DNA of 32,988 nt, taken from an uncultured Collinsella sp. GTDB lineage: Bacteria > Actinomycetota > Coriobacteriia > Coriobacteriales > Coriobacteriaceae. The notes under the pieces were generated by a model. That model was not told where the DNA came from. It saw only the letters and a list, made by a program, of their open reading frames with translations, and did not search any database. This document shows positions 23,862 through 32,988 of this stretch, piece after piece; the stretch's first letter is position 1; the number at the start of each line of letters is the position of its first letter. The position numbers were made by a program, and so were the translations under genes. Location of the stretch: positions 1 through 32,988 of the forward strand of contig CAAEON010000057.1 in NCBI GenBank assembly GCA_900757615.1. Reading direction: 5' to 3'.

Positions 23862-24548
23862 CTATTTACTTGCCGAGCCCGTGCTTCCCGATTCGGCGTT
23901 CCAGGGCATCTCATCCTCGAACAGCCATGTACGGGCAGACCCACTATCGCGTGCAGTCTGCGGGTCAGGCAAGCAGGTCTGTTTATAGGCATCTTGGATA
24001 CACTGACCCATAAAATCGTTGAGCTCGGTCTGGTCGCCCTCCATGACATAGGCGACATCGCCGTCCATGATGTAGATGCCCGGACCCTCATTACCCTCGT
24101 AGCCCGGATCGTACGAGACATCACATAACTTTGCGCCGTTTGCAGTGTCCAGCTCGATGGAAGAGTGGCATCCGCCAACCATGTCGTTCGCTTTTGCCCG
24201 ATAGGACGCATATCCGTACCAACGCTTAAATGTTTTGCCCTTGAGTAGTTCGGACGCCCTATCGATCAGGCTTGTATCCGTGGTATAGCGCATGGCCCCA
24301 AGCTGAATACGCGGATAATTGCTAATACCCAGCACAGCCGGCTGCTCATCAAAATCAACGGTAATGGTCTCGGACTTGTCGTCGCCGGTCAGAAGTTCGA
24401 CAGATTGAGTCACAGGCTTGACCACCGGCTCCGTCACCGCAGCAGGTAGAAACGCCATGCCGACAGTGCCCATGCCAACCACGGTAATCGCAAGCGCCAA
24501 AACAATCAATCCAATACGGGCAGGACTTCTCACAGCAAAGCACCTCAC
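23862..24548 (-). CDS. Small membrane-anchored or secreted protein, unknown function
   Basis: About 228 residues. A hydrophobic N-terminal segment (IGLIVLALAITVVGMGTV) is a membrane anchor or signal. The remaining part is predicted outside the cell and contains four Cys residues spread over its second half. There is no known domain. The start is uncertain: all candidates are GTG (24572, 24548, 24533). The one at 24548 has GAAGG upstream and that at 24533 has GAGGTG. Copies of the hairpin repeat lie just after its stop and before its start. Confidence 0.6.
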   Translation of the reverse strand: MRCFAVRSPARIGLIVLALAITVVGMGTVGMAFLPAAVTEPVVKPVTQSVELLTGDDKSETITVDFDEQPAVLGISNYPRIQLGAMRYTTDTSLIDRASELLKGKTFKRWYGYASYRAKANDMVGGCHSSIELDTANGAKLCDVSYDPGYEGNEGPGIYIMDGDVAYVMEGDQTELNDFMGQCIQDAYKQTCLPDPQTARDSGSARTWLFEDEMPWNAESGSTGSASK

Positions 24549-24618
24549 AATGCAAGCCTTCGCTACCTGCACTAATGATATCGCCAGCCAGCACTATTAT
24601 CAAAAGGAGCTGCTCGCA

Positions 24619-24664
24619 CCCCACCACCACAAAGGTGCCTGTCCCCTTTGTGGTGGTTTTCGAC
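24619..24664. repeat. REP-like hairpin repeat, copy 2
   Basis: Perfect 13-bp arms (24623-24635 and 24645-24657) surround the loop TGCCTGTCC. All 46 bases are identical to 25486-25531. Confidence 0.9.
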
Positions 24665-24767
24665 GCTAACGGTCGACCATCTCGCGCCATGAGATTAAAC
24701 TTGAATTGTTCTCTGAACATATCCATTTCTGCCTATCCTCAACAGCTCTTTGTCTCGAGGAGCACAT

Positions 24768-25436
24768 ATGAAGTCGTCTTCTCCCACCGGTCGCAACGTC
24801 ATCGCCATTCTCGCCATACCCATCGTGATGCTCTTCCTTATCGTCATCACGCCCTTTTCCCTTGGTATCACCTCGCCCTTCGATTTATGCGGAATGGTCG
24901 ACGCCGGCTCGCGTGCCACCTCGCTCTCCTTTATCTGTCGCGGCGTGTTTTACGAAGATGGAATTCCCACCGGAATTTGGCGGTCAAAGTTACCGCTGCT
25001 CGGTCAGATCGACGGATGCTCCCCCTATTTCTGCCTTGGACCTCAGGCGCTAAACTATCTAATCGACGACCAGCCACTCGACTCCATCACCCTCGCCTAC
25101 GACTACGCACCAAACACCGATGAGCGCCACATGAACCAAGTCCTCGACAAGATGCTTGGACAGTGCGGGCTCACCGAGGAGGCCGGTCGAACCATCTATA
25201 GCAACCAGAAATTAAAGCGAACAGAACTCCGCCGTGTCGGAAAAATCAAAGGGCGAAACGGGGCCGCCTACTGGGATGCCTGGGCAACACGCGACAAGGG
25301 CGAATTCGGACACAGCACCTATATGGTCACTGTCTACACCAAAGACGGAATTAAGGACAATGTTGACGATTTCGCGTCATCCAAACTCGGCATCCCCAAA
25401 ACAACCAAGCCCGCCAGCCCGGATGAAATTCTGTAG
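24768..25436 (+). CDS. Small membrane-anchored or secreted protein, unknown function
   Basis: The 222-residue product has an N-terminal hydrophobic segment (VIAILAIPIVMLFLIVIT, about residues 11-28). The rest is probably extracytoplasmic and includes several Cys residues (DLCGM, FICRG, DGCSPYFC). No known domain was recognised. The ATG at 24768 has GAGGAG about 6 bases upstream; an earlier in-frame start at 24750 lacks one. It is divergent from the gene at 23862-24548 and both have the same overall plan, but no convincing sequence similarity between them was seen. It is flanked by copies 2 and 3 of the hairpin repeat. Confidence 0.7.
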   Translation: MKSSSPTGRNVIAILAIPIVMLFLIVITPFSLGITSPFDLCGMVDAGSRATSLSFICRGVFYEDGIPTGIWRSKLPLLGQIDGCSPYFCLGPQALNYLIDDQPLDSITLAYDYAPNTDERHMNQVLDKMLGQCGLTEEAGRTIYSNQKLKRTELRRVGKIKGRNGAAYWDAWATRDKGEFGHSTYMVTVYTKDGIKDNVDDFASSKLGIPKTTKPASPDEIL

Positions 25437-25485
25437 AGCCGCCCATTAGCATGCCGCTCAACGATCACAACAACATCGAGCTCGT

Positions 25486-25531
25486 CCCCACCACCACAAA
25501 GGTGCCTGTCCCCTTTGTGGTGGTTTTCGAC
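25486..25531. repeat. REP-like hairpin repeat, copy 3
   Basis: Identical over 46 bases to 24619-24664 and in the same orientation; arms 25490-25502 and 25512-25524. Confidence 0.9.
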
Positions 25532-25621
25532 AAAAAGAAGCCGCCCCGATAACAGAGGCGGCATCAAGCAAGTCTATTTATTAGCGTCCCTCAAGACCCA
25601 ACGAGAACGCAGAAATATAGA

Positions 25622-25691
25622 CCGGGGCTTACCCTTTCCCGAACGCGACCCTCGCGAAGCGCGTGAGCGGGCGGGAAAGGGTAAGCCCCGG
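25622..25691 (-). terminator. Long perfect inverted repeat downstream of the hydratase gene
   Basis: Perfect 20-bp arms (25622-25641 and 25672-25691) enclose 30 bases that themselves contain a CGCG-type hairpin. It lies 17 bases after the hydratase stop and probably ends that transcript, although only a weak T-rich tract (TCTATATTTCT) follows on the minus strand. The length and perfection of the arms are unusual for a simple terminator. Confidence 0.6.
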
Positions 25692-25708
25692 GCGGACAAT
25701 TAAGTGCG

Positions 25709-28009
25709 TTACTCGGCAGCGGCCTTGAACTTGTTGTAGTTGATCAGGCAGCCGGCCTTGACGATGGCACGCTCCTCTGCCGTCATGTCGGCAATGTAGA
25801 GCTCAATCTGCTCAACAGCACCGTCGGCGCGCACCACGTAGGCGGCGATGTCCTTTAGGTCACCATCGAGCGCGGCGCGGATACCCGGCACGAAGACGTA
25901 GTCGCCCACCTCAAAGTTGGGCTCCGCCTCCATCTGGAAGGGCACCATGCCCCAGTTCATCACGTTGGAGCGATAGCGCTTGGTAGCGTACTCGTGGACG
26001 ATGTTGGCCAGGCCGCCAATCACGCGCTGGCAGCTCGCCGCCTGCTCGCGGGCGCTGCCGTCGCCGGGCTTCTTGGCATAGAGCATGGAGCCAAACTCGG
26101 TCGCCTTGGCATCGGCCGCGACGCCCGCGCCGGTCAGCGCCTCAAACACACCGGCAAGCTCGGCATTGAGCGCCGCCAGGTCGCCCGTGGCCTCGCCGGC
26201 CACGCGGCGCTTCTCCACGGCGTCGACCTCCTTGGAGCGACCCACGTAGGCCGGATCGCGGCGGCTCAGCGTAAACTCGGCCAGACCCAGCGGGTTGGAG
26301 CGGAAGGAACTCGTCTCGCCCGAGGGAATGAGCTCGTCGGTCGTGGTGACCGGGTCCATGATCTTGGAGCACACCTTAAGCAGGATGTCGTCGCCGAGCG
26401 GCTCCATCGCGGGCCACGGCTTGATGTTGGGACCCTCGACCAGCTCGTCTGCCGGCTCGGCCTTGCCAAAGCCCCAGTACACGCGCTTCTTGTAGGGAGC
26501 GTCGTCAAAGGTGTACTCGCAGGCCTCGTCCCAAGTCTCCTCGGGCAGGTCGGTCGCCGGCGTCAGGACGCCGCCGTTGGCAGCCGTCGCCGCGATGGAG
26601 CGGGCGTCCATCAGAGCCACAGCGCTCAGCTGGCCATTACCCGGCTTGGAACCCTCGCGGTTGGGGAAGTTGCGCGTGGTGTGGCGGATCGAAAGGCCGT
26701 TGTTGGCAGGCGTGTCGCCGGCACCAAAGCACGGGCCGCAGAATGCCGTGCGCACAATCGCGCCGGCCTCCATCAAATCGTAGATATAGCCGCGGCGTGT
26801 AAGCTCGAGTGCCACGGGCTGGCTCGTGGGATAGACCGACAGCGAGAACTCGCCGCAGCCGGTGTTGGCGCCCTTGAGCACGCGGGCAGCCTGGACCACG
26901 GAGTCGTAGTTGCCGCCCGAGCAGCCGGCGATAACGCCCTGCTGCACGTGCAGTTTGCCGTCGACGATCTTGTCGAGCAGGCTAAAGTGCGTCTTACCCT
27001 CGCCGATCTTGGCGGCCTCGAGCTCCACCTCGTGAAGGATGTCCTCGAGGTTCTCATTGAGCTCGTCGATCTCAAAGCCGTTGGAAGGATGGAACGGCAG
27101 CGCGATCATGGGCTTGATGCTCGACAAGTCGACCTCGACGCAGCCGTCGTAGTAGGCGACATCGGCGGGCTTGAGCTCGCGGTAGTCGTCGCCGCGGCCG
27201 TGCATGGTCAGGAATGCGTGCGTGTCCTCGTCGGTGGCCCAGATGCTCGACAGGCAGGTGGTCTCGGTGGTCATGACGTCGACGCCGTTGCGGTAGTCGG
27301 TCGTCATGCTCGAGATGCCGGGGCCCACGAACTCCATGACCTTGTTCTTAACGTAGCCCTTGGCAAAGACGGCGCGGATGATGGCGAGCGCCACGTCGTG
27401 CGGGCCGACGCCGGGGCGCGGGGCACCCGTGAGGTAGATGGCAACGACGCCGGGATAGGCGACATCGTAGGTGTCGCGCAGCAACTGCTTGGCCAGCTCG
27501 CCGCCGCCCTCACCCACGGCCATGGTGCCTAGGGCGCCGTAGCGGGTGTGCGAGTCGGAACCCAGGATCATCTTGCCGCAGCCGGCGAAGTTCTCACGCA
27601 TAAAGGAGTGGATGACGGCGATGTGCGGCGGAACGAAGATGCCGCCGTACTTCTTGGCCGCGGAAAGGCCAAAGACGTGATCGTCCTCGTTGATGGTGCC
27701 GCCCACGGCGCACAGCGAGTTATGGCAGTTGGTGAGCACGTAGGGCAGCGGGAACTGCTCCATGCCCGAGGCGCGCGCCGTCTGGATGATGCCGACAAAG
27801 GTGATGTCGTGGCTCGCCATGGCGTCGAAGCGAATCTTGAGCGCCTCGGGATTGCCGGACGTATTGTGTGCCTGAAGGATTGAATACGCGATGGTGCCAC
27901 GCTTGGCATCCTCGGGCGTCTGCGTAATACCGCGCTCAGCAGCCTCGGCCGCAGGCACGACCTCGCTGCCGCCGCGCAGGTAGATGCCGTCCTCGTACAG
28001 CTTGACCAT
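25709..28009 (-). CDS. Aconitase-family hydratase
   Basis: The 766-residue protein has the plan of aconitase-type dehydratases, with three ligands for a [4Fe-4S] cluster: a Cys in GCSGGNYDS near residue 360 and the CGPC pair near 430. A SDSHTRYG motif lies near residue 155, and a C-terminal swivel domain contains YRSNVMNWGMVPF. It is of the size of E. coli YbhJ and the proteins annotated simply as hydratase in Coriobacteria, rather than the citrate-cycle AcnA (about 900 residues). The exact substrate (citrate/isocitrate or another hydroxy acid) cannot be told. GGGAG 5 bases before the ATG at 28009 decides the start; upstream in-frame codons lack this. Confidence 0.88.
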   Translation of the reverse strand: MVKLYEDGIYLRGGSEVVPAAEAAERGITQTPEDAKRGTIAYSILQAHNTSGNPEALKIRFDAMASHDITFVGIIQTARASGMEQFPLPYVLTNCHNSLCAVGGTINEDDHVFGLSAAKKYGGIFVPPHIAVIHSFMRENFAGCGKMILGSDSHTRYGALGTMAVGEGGGELAKQLLRDTYDVAYPGVVAIYLTGAPRPGVGPHDVALAIIRAVFAKGYVKNKVMEFVGPGISSMTTDYRNGVDVMTTETTCLSSIWATDEDTHAFLTMHGRGDDYRELKPADVAYYDGCVEVDLSSIKPMIALPFHPSNGFEIDELNENLEDILHEVELEAAKIGEGKTHFSLLDKIVDGKLHVQQGVIAGCSGGNYDSVVQAARVLKGANTGCGEFSLSVYPTSQPVALELTRRGYIYDLMEAGAIVRTAFCGPCFGAGDTPANNGLSIRHTTRNFPNREGSKPGNGQLSAVALMDARSIAATAANGGVLTPATDLPEETWDEACEYTFDDAPYKKRVYWGFGKAEPADELVEGPNIKPWPAMEPLGDDILLKVCSKIMDPVTTTDELIPSGETSSFRSNPLGLAEFTLSRRDPAYVGRSKEVDAVEKRRVAGEATGDLAALNAELAGVFEALTGAGVAADAKATEFGSMLYAKKPGDGSAREQAASCQRVIGGLANIVHEYATKRYRSNVMNWGMVPFQMEAEPNFEVGDYVFVPGIRAALDGDLKDIAAYVVRADGAVEQIELYIADMTAEERAIVKAGCLINYNKFKAAAE

Positions 28010-28170
28010 ACTGTCTCCCACTCTGCCCAAAAGATTTGGGCGCATAGCATACATTCGTTCAATATCGTGCCATAGAACGGTTGCGAGTGGGCTACGAATC
28101 TGCACGTTCACTTTATCTCAGTAAAGCATAGGGCGATCCAGGGGGCGGGAAGGCGGGTTTGGCGCAAGGA

Positions 28171-28325
28171 GTGTCCCCAAGTGCCGGCACAAAAGGAACG
28201 TCCCCAAGTGCCGAAATGACGAGAGTGGATAATCTCCCACTTTGAGCCTGCACATAGGCCAAAACGACAGATTATCCACTCTCATTCTGTGGGCACTCAT
28301 TTAAGTCTGTCCCCAATGAGTGCCC
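28171..28325. repeat. Cluster of inverted repeats with GTCCCC motifs
   Basis: GTCCCCAAGTGCCG occurs twice (about 28171 and 28200), the second after AAGGAAC, as in the 12-kb repeat. Then come perfect 15-bp arms GAGAGTGGATAATCT (28221-28235) and its partner (28269-28283) around 33 bases. Perfect 11-bp arms GGGCACTCATT (28291-28301) and its partner (28315-28325) follow. The cluster fills the gap between the hydratase and hspR, and the last hairpin may also end the dnaK operon transcript. No gene is seen in 28010-28341. Confidence 0.75.
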
Positions 28326-28341
28326 GACAGCGTCGGCGGAG

Positions 28342-28758
28342 CTATAGGTCGCCACCCGTGCCCAGTAACTTGCGCATGACTTGCTCGGGGTTGACCGAGC
28401 CGTCGCGCGGGGCCAGAGCGGTGATCCTCTTCTGCATCTTGTACTCGTGCAGCTCGTCCTCGAGCTGGCGCACGCGGGCGCGGAGCTTTTCGTTCTCGCG
28501 CTCGCGCTCCTCGGCACGCTCCTTCATATCGAGGATGCGCACCACGCCGGCAAGGTTAATGCCCTCGTCGGTCAATTGGTTGATGAGCTCCAAGCGCTCG
28601 ATATCGGCACGCGAATACAGACGCGTGTTACCGCCCGAGCGCTGGGGATTCACCAAGCCTTTGGACTCGTAGACGCGCAGAGTCTGCGGGTGCATGCCGG
28701 TCAGCTCGGCCGCCACGCTGATCATGTACAGCGGTTTGTTCCTATTGTCCTCGGCCAT
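28342..28758 (-). CDS. hspR: MerR-family heat-shock repressor HspR
   Basis: The 138-residue protein has a MerR-type winged helix at the N-terminus (YMISVAAELTGMHPQTLRVYESKGLV, residues about 11-36, motif given by position). RSGGNTRLYS follows, then a coiled coil of about residues 78-112 for dimer formation. HspR binds inverted repeats (HAIR sites, N7 spacer) upstream of dnaK and clpB and represses them, with DnaK as co-repressor in Streptomyces. It is the last gene of the dnaK-grpE-dnaJ-hspR operon, as in other actinobacteria. Confidence 0.95.
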   Translation of the reverse strand: MAEDNRNKPLYMISVAAELTGMHPQTLRVYESKGLVNPQRSGGNTRLYSRADIERLELINQLTDEGINLAGVVRILDMKERAEERERENEKLRARVRQLEDELHEYKMQKRITALAPRDGSVNPEQVMRKLLGTGGDL

Positions 28759-28830
28759 GCTACCTGACCCCTTTCCGTCTCGTTATCGTCCATCATAAGC
28801 CCGTGGACAGGCGCGGGCGCCACAACCAAA

Positions 28831-29796
28831 CTAGTACGTCGCCTTGTAACGGTTGACCTTCTCGCGATAGTCGCGCGTGTCGGACTCGCGCAGCTTGGTC
28901 ATGGCATCGCGCTCATCGTCGGACAGGCTCGTGGGAACCTGCACCTTGATCTCGACAAGCAGCGCACCGGTGCGCCCGCGATGCTTAACATCGGGCGCAC
29001 CCATCTCCTTAAAGCGGAACTTCTTGCCCGTCTGGGTGCCCGCCGGCACCTTCAGACGAACCGTCGCACCACCGGGCGTCGGCACGTCCACCGTGCAGCC
29101 GAGCGCCGCCTCGTAGACCGAGACCGGCACCTCCATGGTCACGTCGGCGCCTTTACGCTTAAACAGCGGATGCTCCTCCACATGCGTGGTCACGACCAGG
29201 TCGCCGCGCTCGCCTCCGGCAACGCCGTACTCGCCACGGCGCTTGTAACGCAATTTGCCGCCGTCGACCGCACCCGCAGGCACCGAGACCGTAATGGTCT
29301 GCTGCTCGCCCGTAGAGGGAATGCGGTAGGTGACCTTGTGCGTCACGCCGCGAAACGCGTCCTCAGCCGTTACGTCGACAGTCAGCGACAGGTCGCCGCC
29401 CTTGCGCGCACGGTTGCGGCCCGCGCCCGCACCGGCAGCGCCCGCGGCCCCGGCAAAGCCCGAGCCCCAATCGCTGCCCCAGGCGCCGTTGCCGCTAAAG
29501 ATGCTGTCGAAGATATCGCCCCAGCCGCTCGCGCCCGCGCCGGCGCCGTAGCCACCGCCATACGCGCCACCCGCGCCCGGCATACCGCCGAACATGAGCA
29601 TCTGGTCGTACTCTTTGCGCTTCTTCTCGTCCGAAAGCGTCTCGTAGGCCTCGCTGATCTCCTTAAACTTGGCCTCGTCGCCGCCGGCATCGGGGTGATA
29701 TTTTTGCGCGAGCTTGCGAAACGCGCTCTTGATCTCTTTGTCGGAGGCGCTCTTGGATACGCCCAGGATGTCATAGAAGGTTTTGCCTGCAGCCAT
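28831..29796 (-). CDS. dnaJ: J-domain co-chaperone without zinc finger (DnaJ/CbpA type)
   Basis: The 321-residue product has a J domain (about 5-70) with the HPD motif in KYHPDAGGD, a Gly/Ala-rich linker (about 75-130) and two C-terminal substrate-binding beta domains. The four CxxCxGxG repeats of classical DnaJ are absent, so it is a type II (CbpA/DnaJ2-like) protein. It delivers clients to DnaK and stimulates its ATPase. The ATG at 29796 has GGAGAGGAG upstream; the longer frame to 29829 has none. A strong hairpin separates it from grpE. Confidence 0.95.
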   Translation of the reverse strand: MAAGKTFYDILGVSKSASDKEIKSAFRKLAQKYHPDAGGDEAKFKEISEAYETLSDEKKRKEYDQMLMFGGMPGAGGAYGGGYGAGAGASGWGDIFDSIFSGNGAWGSDWGSGFAGAAGAAGAGAGRNRARKGGDLSLTVDVTAEDAFRGVTHKVTYRIPSTGEQQTITVSVPAGAVDGGKLRYKRRGEYGVAGGERGDLVVTTHVEEHPLFKRKGADVTMEVPVSVYEAALGCTVDVPTPGGATVRLKVPAGTQTGKKFRFKEMGAPDVKHRGRTGALLVEIKVQVPTSLSDDERDAMTKLRESDTRDYREKVNRYKATY

Positions 29797-29869
29797 CGTA
29801 GCTCCTCTCCTGTTACGTCCGCCGTCCATGCAGACGACGGCTCATGCTTTCATATGGCACTAGGCCAGA

Positions 29870-29899
29870 AAGGGCCCCGGGTGTTGCCCCGGGGCCCTT
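29870..29899 (-). terminator. Strong hairpin between grpE and dnaJ
   Basis: AAGGGCCCCGGG (29870-29881) and CCCGGGGCCCTT (29888-29899) form a perfect 12-bp GC stem around 6 bases. On the minus strand only TTTCTGG follows, so it could reduce transcription into dnaJ or act as a processing point rather than stop it fully. Confidence 0.65.
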
Positions 29900-29904
29900 C
29901 TCAA

Positions 29905-30747
29905 TTACTCCTCGGTGCTCTCGGCCGTATCGGCCGCGGCATCCTCGGGCGCCGCTTCGGGCTCCGGTGCGGGGCGCTTCTCGCCACCGTAGGTCACCGT
30001 CACCATCGCGGAACGCAGGATGCGATCCGCCATGCGGTAGCCCTTCTGGTACACGTCGTTGACGGTCTCGTCGTACTGCGATGCGTCCTCAACGCGGCCC
30101 ACGGCCTGGTGCTCGAGCGGATCGAACGCCTCGCCCTTGGGATCGATGGGCTCAACGCCCTCGTGCGCAAACACATCGAGCAGCTTGGCATGCACCGCGT
30201 CGACGCCGTCGACGAACTGCTTAAAGTCGTCGGCAAGCTCCTGGCTGCGGGCATGGTCGATCGCACGCTCGATATCGTCGACCACCGGCAGCAGCGCGGT
30301 GACGAGCTTCTCGGTCGCGCGCTCGCGCTCGGCGATACGCTCATTGGCGGTGCGGCGACGGAAGTTCTCCCAGTCGGCCTGCAGACGGGCGGTACGCTCG
30401 GTGGCGTCCTTCGCCTTGTCCTCGGCGGCCTTCTGAGCCTCTGCCGCAGCATCGAGCTCATGGCGCACGTCGGCGAGCTCCTTCTGGGCCTGCTCGAACT
30501 TGAGCTTAAAGTCGTTGTCGGCGGCTTCCTCACCGGCGCGGATAGCGGCTTCCACCATCTCGTCCTCGGTCATCGTCGCCTCCTTGTTGGAATCCTCTAC
30601 CTGGTTCTCGGCAGCCTCGGCGGCCTCGGCCTCGTTGGCCTCGGTATCGTCGACGGCCTCTACGGGAATCTTCACGTCCTTCTCCTCAGAGTCAACGGGG
30701 GCGGCGCTGGTGACAGCCGCCTCCGTGCGAGCTTTACGGGCGGACAT
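29905..30747 (-). CDS. grpE: Nucleotide exchange factor GrpE
   Basis: The 280-residue protein has a long acidic N-terminal region (about 1-75), a coiled coil (about 80-130) with the family motif ADWENFRRR, and the C-terminal beta domain (PLEHQAVGRVEDA, VYQKGYRMADRILRSAMV), followed by an acidic tail. It releases ADP from DnaK. The start lies 2 bases after the dnaK stop, and its ribosome site (GAGGA) lies within dnaK. Confidence 0.97.
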   Translation of the reverse strand: MSARKARTEAAVTSAAPVDSEEKDVKIPVEAVDDTEANEAEAAEAAENQVEDSNKEATMTEDEMVEAAIRAGEEAADNDFKLKFEQAQKELADVRHELDAAAEAQKAAEDKAKDATERTARLQADWENFRRRTANERIAERERATEKLVTALLPVVDDIERAIDHARSQELADDFKQFVDGVDAVHAKLLDVFAHEGVEPIDPKGEAFDPLEHQAVGRVEDASQYDETVNDVYQKGYRMADRILRSAMVTVTYGGEKRPAPEPEAAPEDAAADTAESTEE

Positions 30748-30749
30748 GA

Positions 30750-32642
<1,893 letters not shown>

Positions 32643-32751
32643 TAGAAATTCCCTCTCTCTTTTGCGTTCGCGCCGCCTCGACGGTCTGTCGCGCGGCGCT
32701 TCGGCTTGTCTTTCAGGATGTAGTGTATCCCCTTATGGGCCGGAATATACA

Positions 32752-32778
32752 AAATCTAAGTCAATTCATATAAGATTT
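32752..32778 (-). promoter_or_regulatory. Candidate HspR operator upstream of dnaK
   Basis: AAATCTAAGT (32752-32761), 7 bases, TATAAGATTT (32769-32778). Arms and spacer length are the same as at clpB; only the spacer bases differ. A minus-strand TATATT (32744-32749) lies 2 bases from the edge, as TATAAG does at clpB, and probably serves as the -10 box. Confidence 0.75.
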
Positions 32779-32905
32779 CTTATCTCTGAGAGTTTAGGTT
32801 CTCAATTGCGCAGGTAGATGCACTGTTTGGGTTCTCGGCAGATCTATTGAGATCTATGTAGAGTTGACTGAGGTTTGCTTCCGGGGGTGCCTGGGGCTGC
32901 CTTGC

Positions 32906-32988
32906 GGAAAGCTCGTCCCGGTTTGAGCGTGGATTCCGGGATGCGGTTTCCGGTTGAGCGCTCAACCGGAAACCGCATCCCAGTTTGA
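32906..32988. repeat. Second locus of the 62-bp-period palindromic repeat, cut by window end
   Basis: Units begin at 32906 and 32968 (62 bases apart), each with GGAAA and then TCCC, and the inverted partner CGGGATGCGGTTTCC lies at 32937-32951. A perfect 20-bp palindrome (32950-32969) links the two. It matches the repeat at 8168-8377 in motif, spacing and alternating orientation. The stretch 32779-32905 before it holds no recognisable gene. Confidence 0.75.

Noticed and set aside
23862..25436. The two small membrane proteins as gene duplicates
   Set aside because: They share size and layout, but no convincing residue similarity was found after the membrane segment.
25622..25691. Ends of an insertion sequence
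   Set aside because: The arms are close together, no transposase is present and no target-site duplication was found.

Overview
The window reads as a GC-rich actinobacterial chromosome, most likely a gut coriobacterium of the Collinsella type. The reasons are the fha-pstP-rodA/pbpA-pknB gene order, a dnaK-grpE-dnaJ-hspR operon with a MerR-type HspR, a mannose-family PTS followed by a DUF956 gene, and Fe-S enzymes suited to anaerobic life. The genus is an inference from family knowledge; no database search was possible.

Layout: (1) 1-7.7 kb, plus strand: an FHA / PP2C phosphatase / cell-wall synthase / PASTA kinase cluster. Here the SEDS glycosyltransferase (RodA/FtsW) and the class B penicillin-binding protein are one continuous polypeptide. 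(2) 7.8-8.4 kb: a tRNA-Arg(CCT) whose 3' end and terminator are duplicated, then a non-coding 62-bp-period repeat. (3) 8.4-11.7 kb, minus strand: manX-manY-manZ-DUF956, a complete mannose-type PTS. (4) 12-15.5 kb, minus strand: a large multi-Fe-S flavoprotein, a candidate rod-shaped structured RNA, and hypA. Diverging from the flavoprotein are a TetR regulator and a polytopic membrane protein (15.7-17.4 kb), with two palindromic operators in the shared promoter region. (5) 17.6-20.9 kb: a membrane-anchored protein of unknown function, a DUF4143-type AAA ATPase module flanked by a 31-bp imperfect direct repeat, and a small proline-rich protein. (6) 21-23.7 kb, minus strand: clpB. (7) 23.8-25.7 kb: two small membrane-anchored proteins bounded by three copies of a hairpin repeat. 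(8) 25.7-28 kb, minus strand: an aconitase-family hydratase. (9) 28.3-32.7 kb, minus strand: dnaK-grpE-dnaJ-hspR. The window ends in another copy of the 62-bp-period repeat.

Functional links: the first cluster couples phospho-signalling (PknB, PstP, FHA readers) to peptidoglycan synthesis. The clpB and dnaK transcription units are tied together by an identical bipartite operator (10-bp arms, 7-bp spacer), best explained as the site of the HspR encoded in the dnaK operon. The flavoprotein, TetR regulator and membrane protein look like one regulated unit with an unknown substrate.

The observations most worth checking are the SEDS-PBP fusion, the candidate structured RNA upstream of hypA, the divergent HspR operator, the 62-bp-period repeat family, and the direct repeat around the AAA ATPase.
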